Below are positions 26,575 to 35,098 of a stretch of 64,000 bases of DNA, piece by piece; the stretch's first letter is position 1; each line of letters starts with the position of its first letter. Made by a program: the position numbers and the translations under genes. Source of the DNA: Oxalobacteraceae bacterium (lineage in GTDB: Bacteria; Pseudomonadota; Gammaproteobacteria; Burkholderiales; Burkholderiaceae_D); contig JAIXXN010000002.1 of assembly GCA_027490725.1 (NCBI GenBank), positions 62,001 to 126,000 of the forward strand. Reading direction: 5' to 3'. The notes beneath the pieces were generated by a model. The model was not told where the DNA came from and did no database searches. It saw only the letters and a list, made by a program, of their open reading frames with translations.

Positions 26575-26877
26575 ATGAACGAATACATCCTATTTATGCA
26601 CGACGATGTAATTGAGTCGACCATTGCAAATGACGACACCCGATGGGAGCTATACATGGAGGAACTTCGAGCATCCGGACAATTCGATGGCGGAAGCAGC
26701 ATTGGAGCAGGGGCAGTCTTTAAGAAGCACTGCGTCAGTCAGCCCGCGCCGTTGACGGTAAGCGGCTTTATCCGCGTTCGCGCGGAAAATATGGACGCGG
26801 CTAGGAAGTTTCTGAACGGGAATCCAATTTTTGACGCTGGTGGCACCGTGGAAATTCGAGAATTGCCACGCACCTAG
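26575..26877 (+). CDS. YCII-related domain protein
   Basis: This protein of 100 residues matches the YCII/DGPF pattern: MNEYILFMHDD, then GGSSIGAGAVFKK, GFIRVRAENMDAARKFL, and the end GGTVEIRELPRT. The fold is ferredoxin-like. A role as a small enzyme or ligand-binding subunit is suggested by its relatives but not established. AGGAG stands before the ATG. Confidence 0.75.
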   Translation: MNEYILFMHDDVIESTIANDDTRWELYMEELRASGQFDGGSSIGAGAVFKKHCVSQPAPLTVSGFIRVRAENMDAARKFLNGNPIFDAGGTVEIRELPRT

Positions 26878-27084
26878 TGCTTCGTTGCGGCCATGGGCCC
26901 GTGGCATTGGGGGCGATGCAAGAAGGAACTACTGTGTGGGACGAGCAAAGATATTTCTGCATACGCTGAACGCGCAGATCGAACTCTGCGACAATACAAG
27001 CTAGACCAATAGCAATCTATTGCAGTTCCCTCAAAAATTCGCCATTGGTGGCTCTTCTCCAATGAACTAACGTGTACGAAAAAT

Positions 27085-28026
27085 ATGTCAGTTGCGGATT
27101 TCAAAATACCAACATTGCGCCTCTGGCCATTGCTATTGGCCACCACCCTAGTCTTCACGGGCGCAAGCGTCCAGGCGACAACGATCACCTTTCCAGCGCC
27201 AGAAAGCGTTGATGATCACAGCTACAACGACTATGCGGTCGCGCTCCTCAAGCTGGCACTGTCCAAAACGAACACCCGCTACGTGGTCAAGGTTGCCACG
27301 CAGACGATGAAACAAAGCAGGGCTGCGCTCGAAATTGTCTCGGAAAGCGGCATGATAGACATCATGGCAACCATGACAACTAGCGAGCGCGAAGCGCAGC
27401 TCTTGCCGATTCGCATACCGATTACCAAAGGCCTGATGGGTTGGCGCATCAGCCTGCTCAGCGCCAAGCACCCATCCCAGTTTGCGCAGGTGAGAACCTT
27501 GGGGGACCTGAAACCCTTCCAAGCAGGCCAAGGCCACGACTGGCCCGATATCGACATCATGCGCGCGAATGGCCTTGCGGTGCGCGGCGTCGCGACCTAC
27601 GAGGGCATGTTCAACATGCTGGCAGCGCAGCGGATCGACTATTTTCCTCGACCAATCATCACGGTCTGGCATGAGGCAAAGGTGCACGACAAGCTCATCG
27701 TCGACCCCTATATCGTGATGCGTTTTCCGACTGCAGACTACTTTTTCGTCGGTCGGCGCAATGTCCGGCTCGCTGAGAACGTGCGACGCGGCCTGGAACT
27801 GGCGATTGCCGACGGCTCGTTTGACCGCCTGTTCTACGCCCACTATCGGGACGCCATCGCACTGGCCGATCTGCCGCACCGACGGATTATTGAACTGAGC
27901 AATCCTTTGCTCAGCCCATCAACCCCGCTGGCGCGCGCGGAGCTATGGTTCAAGATGGAAGACATCAACCTTGAATATTCCGCGTCAACGCGCAAAAAGC
28001 GGGCCGCTCCGGAAAAGCCACATTGA
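27085..28026 (+). CDS. Periplasmic solute-binding-like protein
   Basis: This protein of 313 residues has a signal peptide (cleavage near VQA-TTI) and a type 3 solute-binding fold (AALEIVSESGMIDIMATMTT, later VATYEGMFNMLAAQRIDYFP). Such lone proteins, without transporter genes beside them, often act as sensors or carriers for amino-acid-like ligands. The ligand is unknown. No ribosome binding site is evident. The C-terminus is basic (TRKKRAAPEKPH). Confidence 0.65.
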   Translation: MSVADFKIPTLRLWPLLLATTLVFTGASVQATTITFPAPESVDDHSYNDYAVALLKLALSKTNTRYVVKVATQTMKQSRAALEIVSESGMIDIMATMTTSEREAQLLPIRIPITKGLMGWRISLLSAKHPSQFAQVRTLGDLKPFQAGQGHDWPDIDIMRANGLAVRGVATYEGMFNMLAAQRIDYFPRPIITVWHEAKVHDKLIVDPYIVMRFPTADYFFVGRRNVRLAENVRRGLELAIADGSFDRLFYAHYRDAIALADLPHRRIIELSNPLLSPSTPLARAELWFKMEDINLEYSASTRKKRAAPEKPH

Positions 28027-28151
28027 ACGCTGACGTAGCTTCGATTGGAATCGGAGACGGTCCGCCGAATCTCGCTTCTGGCGCTGCTGATGCCTGTGAG
28101 CTGGTGAAAATCTGGCGATAGGAATCGGTCTTCCCTACACTAAGGCGTGCC

Positions 28152-28538
28152 TCATTGACCGGGCATCGGCTGCCATAACTCGACCTTGTTACCTTCCGGA
28201 TCGAGCAACCAGGCGAACTTGCCAAATTCCGACGGCTCGCCCACTTCGAGCACCTGACAACCCTCTTCACGCAAGGCTGCCAGCAAGGCATCGAGATCTT
28301 CAACGCGGTAATTGATCATGAATGGGCTATTGCCGGGCGCGTATTCCTGCGCATGCTGCGCGGAGATGGTCCACGCCGTGGCGCCAGTGACCGGATTGCC
28401 TTCGGCATCCGCCCAGTCAAACACGGCGCCGCCCCAGGGTTGCACATCGATCCCCAGGTGCCGGGCATACCATGCCCGCATCGCGACAGGATCCTTTGCC
28501 TGAAAGAAAATCCCGCCAATTCCTGTGACCCGCTTCAT
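28152..28538 (-). CDS. VOC family (glyoxalase/bleomycin resistance-like) protein
   Basis: This protein of 128 residues has two beta-alpha-beta-beta-beta halves: RVTGIGGIFFQAKDPVAMRA in the first, and PFMINYRVEDLDALLAALRE ending GNKVELWQP in the second. The last Glu is a standard VOC metal ligand. It has the single-domain form seen in many uncharacterised dioxygenase-like proteins. GGAGC lies before the ATG at 28538. Function unknown. Confidence 0.8.
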   Translation of the reverse strand: MKRVTGIGGIFFQAKDPVAMRAWYARHLGIDVQPWGGAVFDWADAEGNPVTGATAWTISAQHAQEYAPGNSPFMINYRVEDLDALLAALREEGCQVLEVGEPSEFGKFAWLLDPEGNKVELWQPMPGQ

Positions 28539-28650
28539 AGCTGCTCCGTGCAATGGATAGTGCGCCCTAGTCTACACCGGCATGCGCACCCAGCGGGATT
28601 TTCGTGATATTCCTGACATGTTTGCAACGCAAGCGGCCCGTCCGGCAGGC

Positions 28651-29448
28651 TCAAACTGCCGGACTACCCAGGAGCAGATATTGACGCAGCGCCTCGCAGC
28701 ACGCTTGCGATAGCCGGGTCTGCTGCTCGATCGACAAGGCGCGCTCCACATCGGTCTGGCTACTCCATACAACACTTTTCATTTTGACGTCCAGCAAGCG
28801 CAGCGTGACGCGCAAGGTGCCACTATCGGCGCGCAGCGTACCGGATAATTTATGGGTGGCGCCCCAGCCCTCAGGTAAGTCCTGCGCTGCCGAGTCCTGC
28901 CCTAGCACGAACTCCATGCCCGGCAACTGATGCAACTGATAGCTCAGTTCTTCGTTCAAGCCGCGATTGAAACTGGCCACCTCGGCCTCCTCCCCCAGAT
29001 AGCTGAGCCGATCCACGGCAATCCGGGGCATCTCGCCCTCGCTCCGGTGCAACACCACTTCGGGCACATAGCCGCGTGCCGGAATCGAAATGTGGATCGG
29101 GCTAGAGCGTCCTGCGGTGGCGTAATACTCACCGAGCTTGCGGCGCAAACGTCCCACTTGCACACGCACCACCGGATCATCGGTGGTTGAATAAGTAGCA
29201 ACATCACGCCGGAACACGGAAAGCCCAATCGCATATTCCTGTAAATCGCGCACCGCGCCCGATTGGTAACGCTCAACCATATATTCGAGCAGCAAGCGGG
29301 TGCGGGGCGCGTGGCTGAAGCCCGGACTCGATAGCACACGATGTAATTCCGCGCGGATTTGCTCCGCTGCCACCGGCAGGCCCGACGCCAACGTTGCCGG
29401 ATTAGCTGATATATAGTTGTTAATGATATTCTCCTTATAAAATCGCAA
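28651..29448 (-). CDS. Winged-helix regulator with TolB-like domain
   Basis: This protein of up to 265 residues has an OmpR/CadC-type winged helix (DLQEYAIGLSVF, then VVRVQVGRLRRKL) and a C-terminal part like the TolB N-terminal domain found in adenylate cyclase-associated regulators (LSGTLRADSGTLRVTLRLLD). The start is a puzzle: TTG at 29448 has no proper ribosome binding site, while a perfect AAGGAG sits 6 bases before an ATT codon at 29424. A 7-codon frame (ATG at 29459 on the minus strand) ends just before that site. The gene is divergent from the large wHTH-STAND gene, and tandem 11-bp repeats lie between them. Confidence 0.7.
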   Translation of the reverse strand: MRFYKENIINNYISANPATLASGLPVAAEQIRAELHRVLSSPGFSHAPRTRLLLEYMVERYQSGAVRDLQEYAIGLSVFRRDVATYSTTDDPVVRVQVGRLRRKLGEYYATAGRSSPIHISIPARGYVPEVVLHRSEGEMPRIAVDRLSYLGEEAEVASFNRGLNEELSYQLHQLPGMEFVLGQDSAAQDLPEGWGATHKLSGTLRADSGTLRVTLRLLDVKMKSVVWSSQTDVERALSIEQQTRLSQACCEALRQYLLLGSPAV

Positions 29449-29496
29449 CCTTGCTCATGGCTGCAGACAGAGCCACTCTAGGAGAATCCGGCCGGA

Positions 29497-29518
29497 TTAA
29501 CCTTCCGTTAACCTTCCG
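29497..29518 (+). repeat. Tandem 11-bp repeat between divergent regulators
   Basis: TTAACCTTCCG occurs twice with no gap (29497-29507 and 29508-29518). Direct repeats of this period are typical binding sites of OmpR/PhoB-type winged helices, and both flanking genes encode such domains. It is a good candidate for their shared operator. Confidence 0.7.
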
Positions 29519-29539
29519 GCCGCTAAGTCATTGTTTTTT

Positions 29540-32500
29540 ATGAACAAAAAAGAAAACGAACCAAGCACCAGAAGGTTGCGGGATTTTCAATTTGGCGAGT
29601 GGAAGGTCGAAACCGGCAGCAACTCGCTGCTGCGCGGCGAAGAACGCCAGCCACTAGAACCGCGCGCGATGGATGTTTTGTTATTTTTATGCAAACAGAA
29701 CGGCGCCGTGGTTTCCAGCGAAGCCATCCTCGAAGCGTGCTGGGGTAGCAGCCTGAGTGGCGACAATCCCGTCCATAAAACCATTGCCCAGTTGCGCCGC
29801 GCGCTCGGCGACGACAGCAAAACGCCGCGCTATATCGAGACCATCCGCAAGCGTGGCTATCGCGCCGTCGCCACCGTACGGGAAGACCATGCCGCTGCCA
29901 GCGGTGCTTGGATGGAAGGTTCGCCGTTCCGCGGACTGGAAGCATTCGAAGAACAGCACGCTGGCATTTTCTTCGGGCGCCAGCGCGTCACCAGCCAGCT
30001 ATGGCAAACTTTGCAGGCACAGCGCCGTGCCGCGTGCGCCATGGTGCTGGTACTCGGCCCGTCCGGATCGGGCAAAACTTCGCTGATCCGGGCCGGTCTG
30101 CTGCCGCGTCTGATGACGATACAGCCGGGCGATACCGAAGCTGCCATCCACGACCACTTGATGCTGGACTGCGCCGATCTGGGCCAACTCAGCGCCCTGC
30201 AAGGGCTGGCCAGCCTGCTGCTCGATGGCGAGAACGCCCAGCAGGAATCATGGTTCCCTGAGGAAAGTGCCGACACACTGGCGCAGCGTCTGGACGCCGA
30301 TCCGGCCGGCGTGGTGGCGCAACTGATCAACTGCGCTGCCGGGCGCCGCACGGCCCTGTTCATCGATCGCTTCGAAGCCCTGTTCCGCCTGCCGCACATC
30401 AGTGGTCAGCAGCGCCAGCAGATGCTGCTGAGCCTCGATCTGCTGGCGCGCAGCGGTGCCATCACCGTGATTCTGGCTTGCCGCAACGACTTCTATCCGG
30501 CGCTGGTGGCCTCGCCCCAGCTGATGGCGCTCAAGGAACAGGGCGGACATTTCGACCTGTTGCCGCCCAGTGTCACCGAGCTCGGCGACATCATCCGCCA
30601 GCCCGCCCGGGCAGCCCAGCTGCACTTCGAACGCACCGACAGCGGCGCCCAGCTCGACGATGTACTGAGCGATGCCGCTGCCAGCAGCCCGGATGCACTG
30701 CCGCTATTGCAATACTGTCTGCACGAACTCTACCGTCAACGCAGTGCCGATGGCGCCCTGCGCTTCGAGGTTTTTCAGGCGCTGGGCGGGCTGGAGGGCG
30801 CCATTGGCCGGCGTGCCGAGCAGTTGATCGTGGGACTCTCGCCTGCCCAGGTCAACGCCCTGCCCCACGTGCTATCGCAACTGGTGCAGATTGCCGAAGG
30901 CGATATGGCGGTGACTTCGCGCCACGTGCCATGGTCGGCCCTGCATAGCCCGGCGGAACGGGAACTGGTGCAGGAACTGGTGGATGCGCGCCTGTTCGTC
31001 AGCGATCTGTCGAGCGGTGCGGCGGCGTTTGCCGTCGCACACGAGGCTTTGCTGCGCCGCTGGCCGCGCGTGACCGACTGGATCGAAAACCACCGCCTCG
31101 CCCTGCAGACACGCAGCCGCGTGCGCCAGCAGGCGATCCGCTGGAAAGACAGCGGTGACTCGCGCGATCTGCTGTTGCCAGCCGGTCTACAGGCCGATCA
31201 GGCCAGTGACCTGCTAGCGGTGCCGGGCTTTGTGCTGACGGCGCTGGAACGCGACTTCATCGACGCGTCGCGACGGCGCGTCACCGCTCGCGAACGGGTC
31301 CGCATTGCGGTACTCAGTGTCGGTGTGGCACTGGCCTTGCTCGCGGGCGTACTGGGCTTAATGGCGCGCTCGGCGCAGCAGCAATCCGAACGTCTGCGCG
31401 GCGAAGCGGAAGGTCTGATGGGCTTTATGCTGGGCGAATTCGTCGACAAACTGCGTCCACTAGGCCGCCTCGACCTGCTCGATACCGTCAGCGCGCGGGC
31501 GCTGGGCTACCTGTCCAGCGAGCCGGCGCAGTCACTCAAGCCCAGCGATCTGGCCTTCCGCGCCAAGGCCTTGCAGGTCATTTCCGAAGTCGACATTGCC
31601 CGCGCCGATTCGGCCTCGGCCGAAAAAGCACTGACGCTGGCCCACCACATCCTGCAACAGCAGCGCCGGACTGATCCGGACAACCGTACCCTCATCAAGG
31701 ATATGGGCAACAATGCCTTCTGGCTGGGGCAGATCCAGCTTGACCGCAAAGATTATCCGGCGGCCACCCGCCACTTCACCGAGTACCAGCAACTCAGTGA
31801 TCAGCTGGCCGCGCTGGCGCCGGGCGATGTGGATGCGTGGATGGAGCAATCCTATGCGCACAGCAATCTCGGCACGGTGGCGCTGAAACAGGGCGATATC
31901 CGTCGCGCGGCCGACCAGTTCCAGCAGTCAGTGGCGCTCAAATCGCGGGTACTGGCCAGCCGCCCGGATGACCAGAAAATCGTCATGGATCTGGCCAATA
32001 GCGTGTCCTGGCAAGCCAGCGCCAGCGGCAAGCTAGGCCAGCTCGATGCTGCGCTGGCCCTGCATGAACGGGAACTGGCGCTGCTGCAGAAGCTGCATGA
32101 CAGCGTGCCCAGCAACGCAGTCTGGAGCAACCGGCTCGCGCTGGCGTATTCCCACCGTGGCGAATTGCGGCAGGCGCTGGGGCAGGAAGCAACCGCCAAT
32201 AGCGACTTTGCCCAGGCCCGCACCCTGCTGCAAAGCATCATCCGTCAGGATCCGAGCAACCGCGACTGGCAACTCGATTTGTGCAGTATCGAACTGCGCT
32301 GGCTGGATACCCATCCGGCAGGCGTGAGCAACGCACAGCTCGCCACCACCCTGACATCGCTGAACGAGCGTCTGCATACGCTGAGCCAGCTGGAGCCGCG
32401 CAAGGGCAGCTTGCACCGGCTACTCTCGGTGGTGCAGCAGCGCAGCGCGCAACTGCAGCGTACTGACCGCGCGCAGGCGAGCAGCCTGCTCGAGCAGGCA

Positions 32501-32818
32501 CAGCGCACCCTGGAAGCCCAGCTCGAACGCAGCCCGAAAGACCAGTCGATGCGCATCACGCTGGCCGACAACTTCCTGCTGCAGGCCGAGCTGGTGGCGC
32601 GCGAACCGGCAGACGCCGATCGCGCCTGCAAGGCCGCGCAGGACTTGCTGAGCAATGTGGTGCGCGACACGCAGGATTTCCGCCTGCTAACGCCGTGGGT
32701 AAAACTCCACTATTGTCTGCGCGCAGCGGGCAGCGTTAGCAGCGAAAAAGCCCGGCTCGACGCGATGCAGTATCGCGAGCCGTCCTACCTTGGCTACATT
32801 GCTAGCCACTCTCACTAA
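29540..32818 (+). CDS. Winged-helix, STAND NTPase and TPR protein
   Basis: This protein of 1092 residues has four parts. An OmpR-type winged helix spans about 15-105 (VHKTIAQLRRALGDD, IETIRKRGYR). A novel-STAND-type NTPase region runs from about 130 (SPFRGLEAFEEQHAGIFFGR) with Walker A GPSGSGKTS at 173-181 and a Walker B-like TALFIDRFEALF. A single membrane helix is near 589-610, and TPR-like repeats fill the rest. The DNA-binding part is therefore cytoplasmic and the TPR part probably periplasmic, as in CadC-like one-component sensors but with an NTPase between. ATG at 29540 is preferred over the TTG 9 bases earlier; the ribosome binding site is weak. A small unknown gene follows closely. 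Confidence 0.82.
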   Translation: MNKKENEPSTRRLRDFQFGEWKVETGSNSLLRGEERQPLEPRAMDVLLFLCKQNGAVVSSEAILEACWGSSLSGDNPVHKTIAQLRRALGDDSKTPRYIETIRKRGYRAVATVREDHAAASGAWMEGSPFRGLEAFEEQHAGIFFGRQRVTSQLWQTLQAQRRAACAMVLVLGPSGSGKTSLIRAGLLPRLMTIQPGDTEAAIHDHLMLDCADLGQLSALQGLASLLLDGENAQQESWFPEESADTLAQRLDADPAGVVAQLINCAAGRRTALFIDRFEALFRLPHISGQQRQQMLLSLDLLARSGAITVILACRNDFYPALVASPQLMALKEQGGHFDLLPPSVTELGDIIRQPARAAQLHFERTDSGAQLDDVLSDAAASSPDALPLLQYCLHELYRQRSADGALRFEVFQALGGLEGAIGRRAEQLIVGLSPAQVNALPHVLSQLVQIAEGDMAVTSRHVPWSALHSPAERELVQELVDARLFVSDLSSGAAAFAVAHEALLRRWPRVTDWIENHRLALQTRSRVRQQAIRWKDSGDSRDLLLPAGLQADQASDLLAVPGFVLTALERDFIDASRRRVTARERVRIAVLSVGVALALLAGVLGLMARSAQQQSERLRGEAEGLMGFMLGEFVDKLRPLGRLDLLDTVSARALGYLSSEPAQSLKPSDLAFRAKALQVISEVDIARADSASAEKALTLAHHILQQQRRTDPDNRTLIKDMGNNAFWLGQIQLDRKDYPAATRHFTEYQQLSDQLAALAPGDVDAWMEQSYAHSNLGTVALKQGDIRRAADQFQQSVALKSRVLASRPDDQKIVMDLANSVSWQASASGKLGQLDAALALHERELALLQKLHDSVPSNAVWSNRLALAYSHRGELRQALGQEATANSDFAQARTLLQSIIRQDPSNRDWQLDLCSIELRWLDTHPAGVSNAQLATTLTSLNERLHTLSQLEPRKGSLHRLLSVVQQRSAQLQRTDRAQASSLLEQAQRTLEAQLERSPKDQSMRITLADNFLLQAELVAREPADADRACKAAQDLLSNVVRDTQDFRLLTPWVKLHYCLRAAGSVSSEKARLDAMQYREPSYLGYIASHSH

Positions 32819-32830
32819 GCGAGGAAATTC

Positions 32831-33211
32831 ATGTCCACCATTGCAAGCCGCAGCGTCGTGCCACAAACCACCATCGTGCAGGTCGTCGCCGTCAAGAAAC
32901 CGGACGGCAACGGCTACGATATCCGTAGCTTCCCGAACCGCATCGTGGTGGACAGCAATGATGCCGTCCTGATTTTCCAGCTGGTGGATCCGACCAGTGC
33001 CGACGTGGTGTTCCTGCCACCTACCGTCACGCCGGTCGGCCAGGACCAGCTCAGCACGCTGGCGATTAGCCGCGATGGCAAGCGTCTGTTGATGAGCGAC
33101 CTCGATTCCGTCTCCGGCATCTACCACCTGATCCTGCGGGTGAAAGACGCTAGCGGCGCGATCTACACGCACGATCCGGAAGTGGTGAACCGCCCCGACA
33201 CGACGCGCTAA
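32831..33211 (+). CDS. Small protein of unknown function next to the STAND gene
   Basis: This protein of 126 residues has no signal or membrane segment. It looks all-beta (RIVVDSNDAVLIFQLV, IYHLILRVKDASG) and ends near DPEVVNRPDTTR. GAGGAAA lies 6 bases before the ATG and the gap to the STAND gene is 12 bases, so the two are co-transcribed. It could be the STAND protein's partner or ligand; that is inference from position. Confidence 0.65.
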   Translation: MSTIASRSVVPQTTIVQVVAVKKPDGNGYDIRSFPNRIVVDSNDAVLIFQLVDPTSADVVFLPPTVTPVGQDQLSTLAISRDGKRLLMSDLDSVSGIYHLILRVKDASGAIYTHDPEVVNRPDTTR

Positions 33212-33309
33212 AGCGCCGCGCCGCTGGTCTGAGGCGCCGCAAGGCACTGCACGTACTGCGGCCGTGACGGGCGTGGTACGCGATGCCGCTCCCTCGCTGT
33301 TTTGTCCCT

Positions 33310-33402
33310 GTTACGACACTGTTACTTTGCTGTTACTTTGCTGCTACTTTGCTGCTACTGCGGCGATACATTACCCCGACCTCCCTGTTACGTAGCGGTT
33401 AC
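33310..33402 (+). repeat. 11-bp phased GTTAC/GCTAC array
   Basis: The pentamer G(T/C)TAC begins at 33310, 33321, 33332, 33343, 33354, 33387 and 33398, all in 11-base register, with GATAC at 33365 filling another step. The core unit is TGTTACTTTGC, twice in perfect tandem (33320-33341). Further GTTAC/GCTAC copies at 33418 and 33428 are out of phase. The array fills most of the 330-base gap before the gene at 33542. The period does not fit coding; it suits stacked winged-helix sites or phased bending. Confidence 0.75.
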
Positions 33403-33541
33403 TTTAGGCCGCCAGCTGTTACGTCCTGCTACTACGCAGGGGCGCCGAATCTCCCTATTCTGATGCCAGTGACATCTGACACTAGGCGCTCCGAAACCCG
33501 AGCGCCGGCGCGGTCACGTACGCCTGCAGCGGGAGAACAGC

Positions 33542-34177
33542 TTGAAATTGCTCTACATGAACCAGGGTGGTGCCGGCAACTGGGCCGCCATTCCCTACCG
33601 CGACTACAACCTGCTGATGCTGGCCGAGTCCGCCATCGTCAAAGACGGATTCCACGTCGCATGGACTTCACGCAAAGGCATCTGGCCAGTGCTGTCTATC
33701 CAGAGTGCCGACGCCAACCTGTCGATCGACCAGCCCTGCGATCTGGACTATGTAGCCCAGCATGTGCGGCCACTGGTAACCTTCACCATCAATCCGGCCG
33801 ATCCCGTGCGCATCGTCTTCATGCACCTGAAAGCGGGCGATGAAGCGGGCGCCACCCGCGCCCTGCAATCGGCAGTGGACGCAGTGGCCAGAGAGCAATT
33901 CGAACGTAGCGAAAAAGTACTGTGGATCGGCGACTTCAACCGCGCCCGCGTCGACTGTCTACGCGAGCAGTTTGCCGATCTGGAAGTACTGGTGATGGCT
34001 GGCGGCCAGAGCCAGCGCGAGTTGGACTGCGCCTACCTGTCCGGCAACTGGCAAGGCTACTCCCTGACGGCTGGTATCGTGCCTGTCCCGGGCGACCAGA
34101 GTCATACCGGCATCGCCATCGAATATCAGCGTAACGGCGCGTCCGCCCGTCTCCAGCAGTCCACCGCCCAGCCATGA
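33542..34177 (+). CDS. Compact endonuclease/exonuclease/phosphatase-like protein
   Basis: This protein of 211 residues has the order of motifs of the EEP (DNase I-like) fold: LLYMNQGG at the start, VFMHLKAGD, WIGDFNRA at about 128-135, ELDCAYLSG, and GDQSHTGIAIEY near the end. The catalytic Asp-Asn of GDFN and the final His are present. The segment that usually holds the metal-binding Glu after the first strand is short, so activity is uncertain. GGGAG lies before the TTG start at 33542. The next gene overlaps by 4 bases. No signal peptide. Confidence 0.65.
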   Translation: MKLLYMNQGGAGNWAAIPYRDYNLLMLAESAIVKDGFHVAWTSRKGIWPVLSIQSADANLSIDQPCDLDYVAQHVRPLVTFTINPADPVRIVFMHLKAGDEAGATRALQSAVDAVAREQFERSEKVLWIGDFNRARVDCLREQFADLEVLVMAGGQSQRELDCAYLSGNWQGYSLTAGIVPVPGDQSHTGIAIEYQRNGASARLQQSTAQP

Positions 34178-34554
34178 TAATCACCCTGACGCGACTCGAA
34201 GGGGCTGACAAAGAAGGCCAGCGGCGCAGCTTTACGAGCTTTCAGGAAGCCGACAAAACCTTGCGCAACTGGTCGATGACGGCTCCCGGCGACGGCAGCT
34301 ACCACCGCTGCGAGTACCTGATCGAAGACAGGCGCCAGCACCTCACCCTCAAAGGCCAATACGACCTCAAACACTGGCGCGTGGAATGCGCCAACTTGCG
34401 CGCCCATATTGTTGGCAGCCTGGAATTTCTAGCCGAAGCCGACCAGCCAGCAGCAGCGCACACCAGCCGCTATGCCGCCCTGGTGCAGCAATATTCCGAC
34501 GCCGTGCGCAACAATGCCCGCAGGCTGGCCGAACTGTTTCAGCGCGTCCATTAA
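34174..34554 (+). CDS. Protein of unknown function, coupled to the EEP-like gene
   Basis: This protein of 126 residues overlaps the EEP-like gene by 4 bases (ATGA), so the two are translated together. The N-terminal 70 residues (SFQEADKTLRNW, then HRCEYLIE and GQYDLKHW) recall small domains found in plasmid-type polyvalent proteins. The C-terminal part is helical. The family is not certain. The pairing suggests a partner or inhibitor of the nuclease-like protein. Confidence 0.6.
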   Translation: MIITLTRLEGADKEGQRRSFTSFQEADKTLRNWSMTAPGDGSYHRCEYLIEDRRQHLTLKGQYDLKHWRVECANLRAHIVGSLEFLAEADQPAAAHTSRYAALVQQYSDAVRNNARRLAELFQRVH

Positions 34555-34615
34555 TCTCTGCGGCGCAGGGCAACGATGGTCTAGCGGATCGCCAACGCTC
34601 ACGTGTAAAGTTTGC

Positions 34616-34660
34616 TTGACATTCGGATTCTGCCTGCCTAATATGTAAAGCATACTTTAC
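34616..34660 (+). promoter_or_regulatory. Promoter with palindromic operator
   Basis: TTGACA at 34616-34621 and TAATAT 17 bases later at 34639-34644 make a near-consensus sigma70 promoter. Directly after it, GTAAAGCATACTTTAC at 34645-34660 is a perfect inverted repeat with a 4-base centre, placed over the start point. A half site GTAAAG also lies near 34605. The XRE regulator at the end of this two-gene operon is the likely binder. Confidence 0.75.
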
Positions 34661-34678
34661 AACCTGAGGGAGGAAGTC

Positions 34679-35098
34679 ATGCACCATGCCGCCGAACCAC
34701 GCTATAGTGCCGCCGAACGCCGCAAGCAATGGCAGTATCTGCGCGAACTGGGAGCTAGTATTGCCATCTACATCGCACTGCTGGTACCGTCGCTGATGTA
34801 CGGACCAGCGCTAACTGACAGCCTGCTGCGAACTGCCGTCCTGACCTGTCCAATGCTGGGCTTCTTCCTGATGATCTGGGCCATCGCGCGGCAAGTGCAG
34901 CGGATGGACGAATACCAGCGCCGCCTGACACTGGAAAGCCTGAGTCTGGCAGCCGCAATCACCGCCGCGATCACCTTCACCTACGGCTTTCTGGAGAATG
35001 CCGGCTACCCGCGGCTGAGCATGTTCGTCGTCTGGGGCATCATGGGCAGCGCCTGGGGCGTGGCAGGCGTACTGCGCTGCTGGGCGGCCAAGCGATGA
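34679..35098 (+). CDS. Four-helix membrane protein paired with an XRE regulator
   Basis: This protein of 139 residues has four hydrophobic segments, a polar N-terminus and a charged loop (RQVQRMDEYQRRL) between helices 2 and 3. GGGAGGAAG stands before the ATG. The next gene, an XRE regulator, overlaps by 4 bases. Such membrane protein plus small HTH pairs are common, but their role is not established. Not a toxin of any type I recognise. Confidence 0.65.
   Translation: MHHAAEPRYSAAERRKQWQYLRELGASIAIYIALLVPSLMYGPALTDSLLRTAVLTCPMLGFFLMIWAIARQVQRMDEYQRRLTLESLSLAAAITAAITFTYGFLENAGYPRLSMFVVWGIMGSAWGVAGVLRCWAAKR

Noticed and set aside
33283..33843. A 186-codon open frame starting in the 11-bp array
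   Set aside because: Its start lies before the phased repeats and its later part overlaps the EEP-like gene in another frame. The repeat period does not keep a codon pattern.
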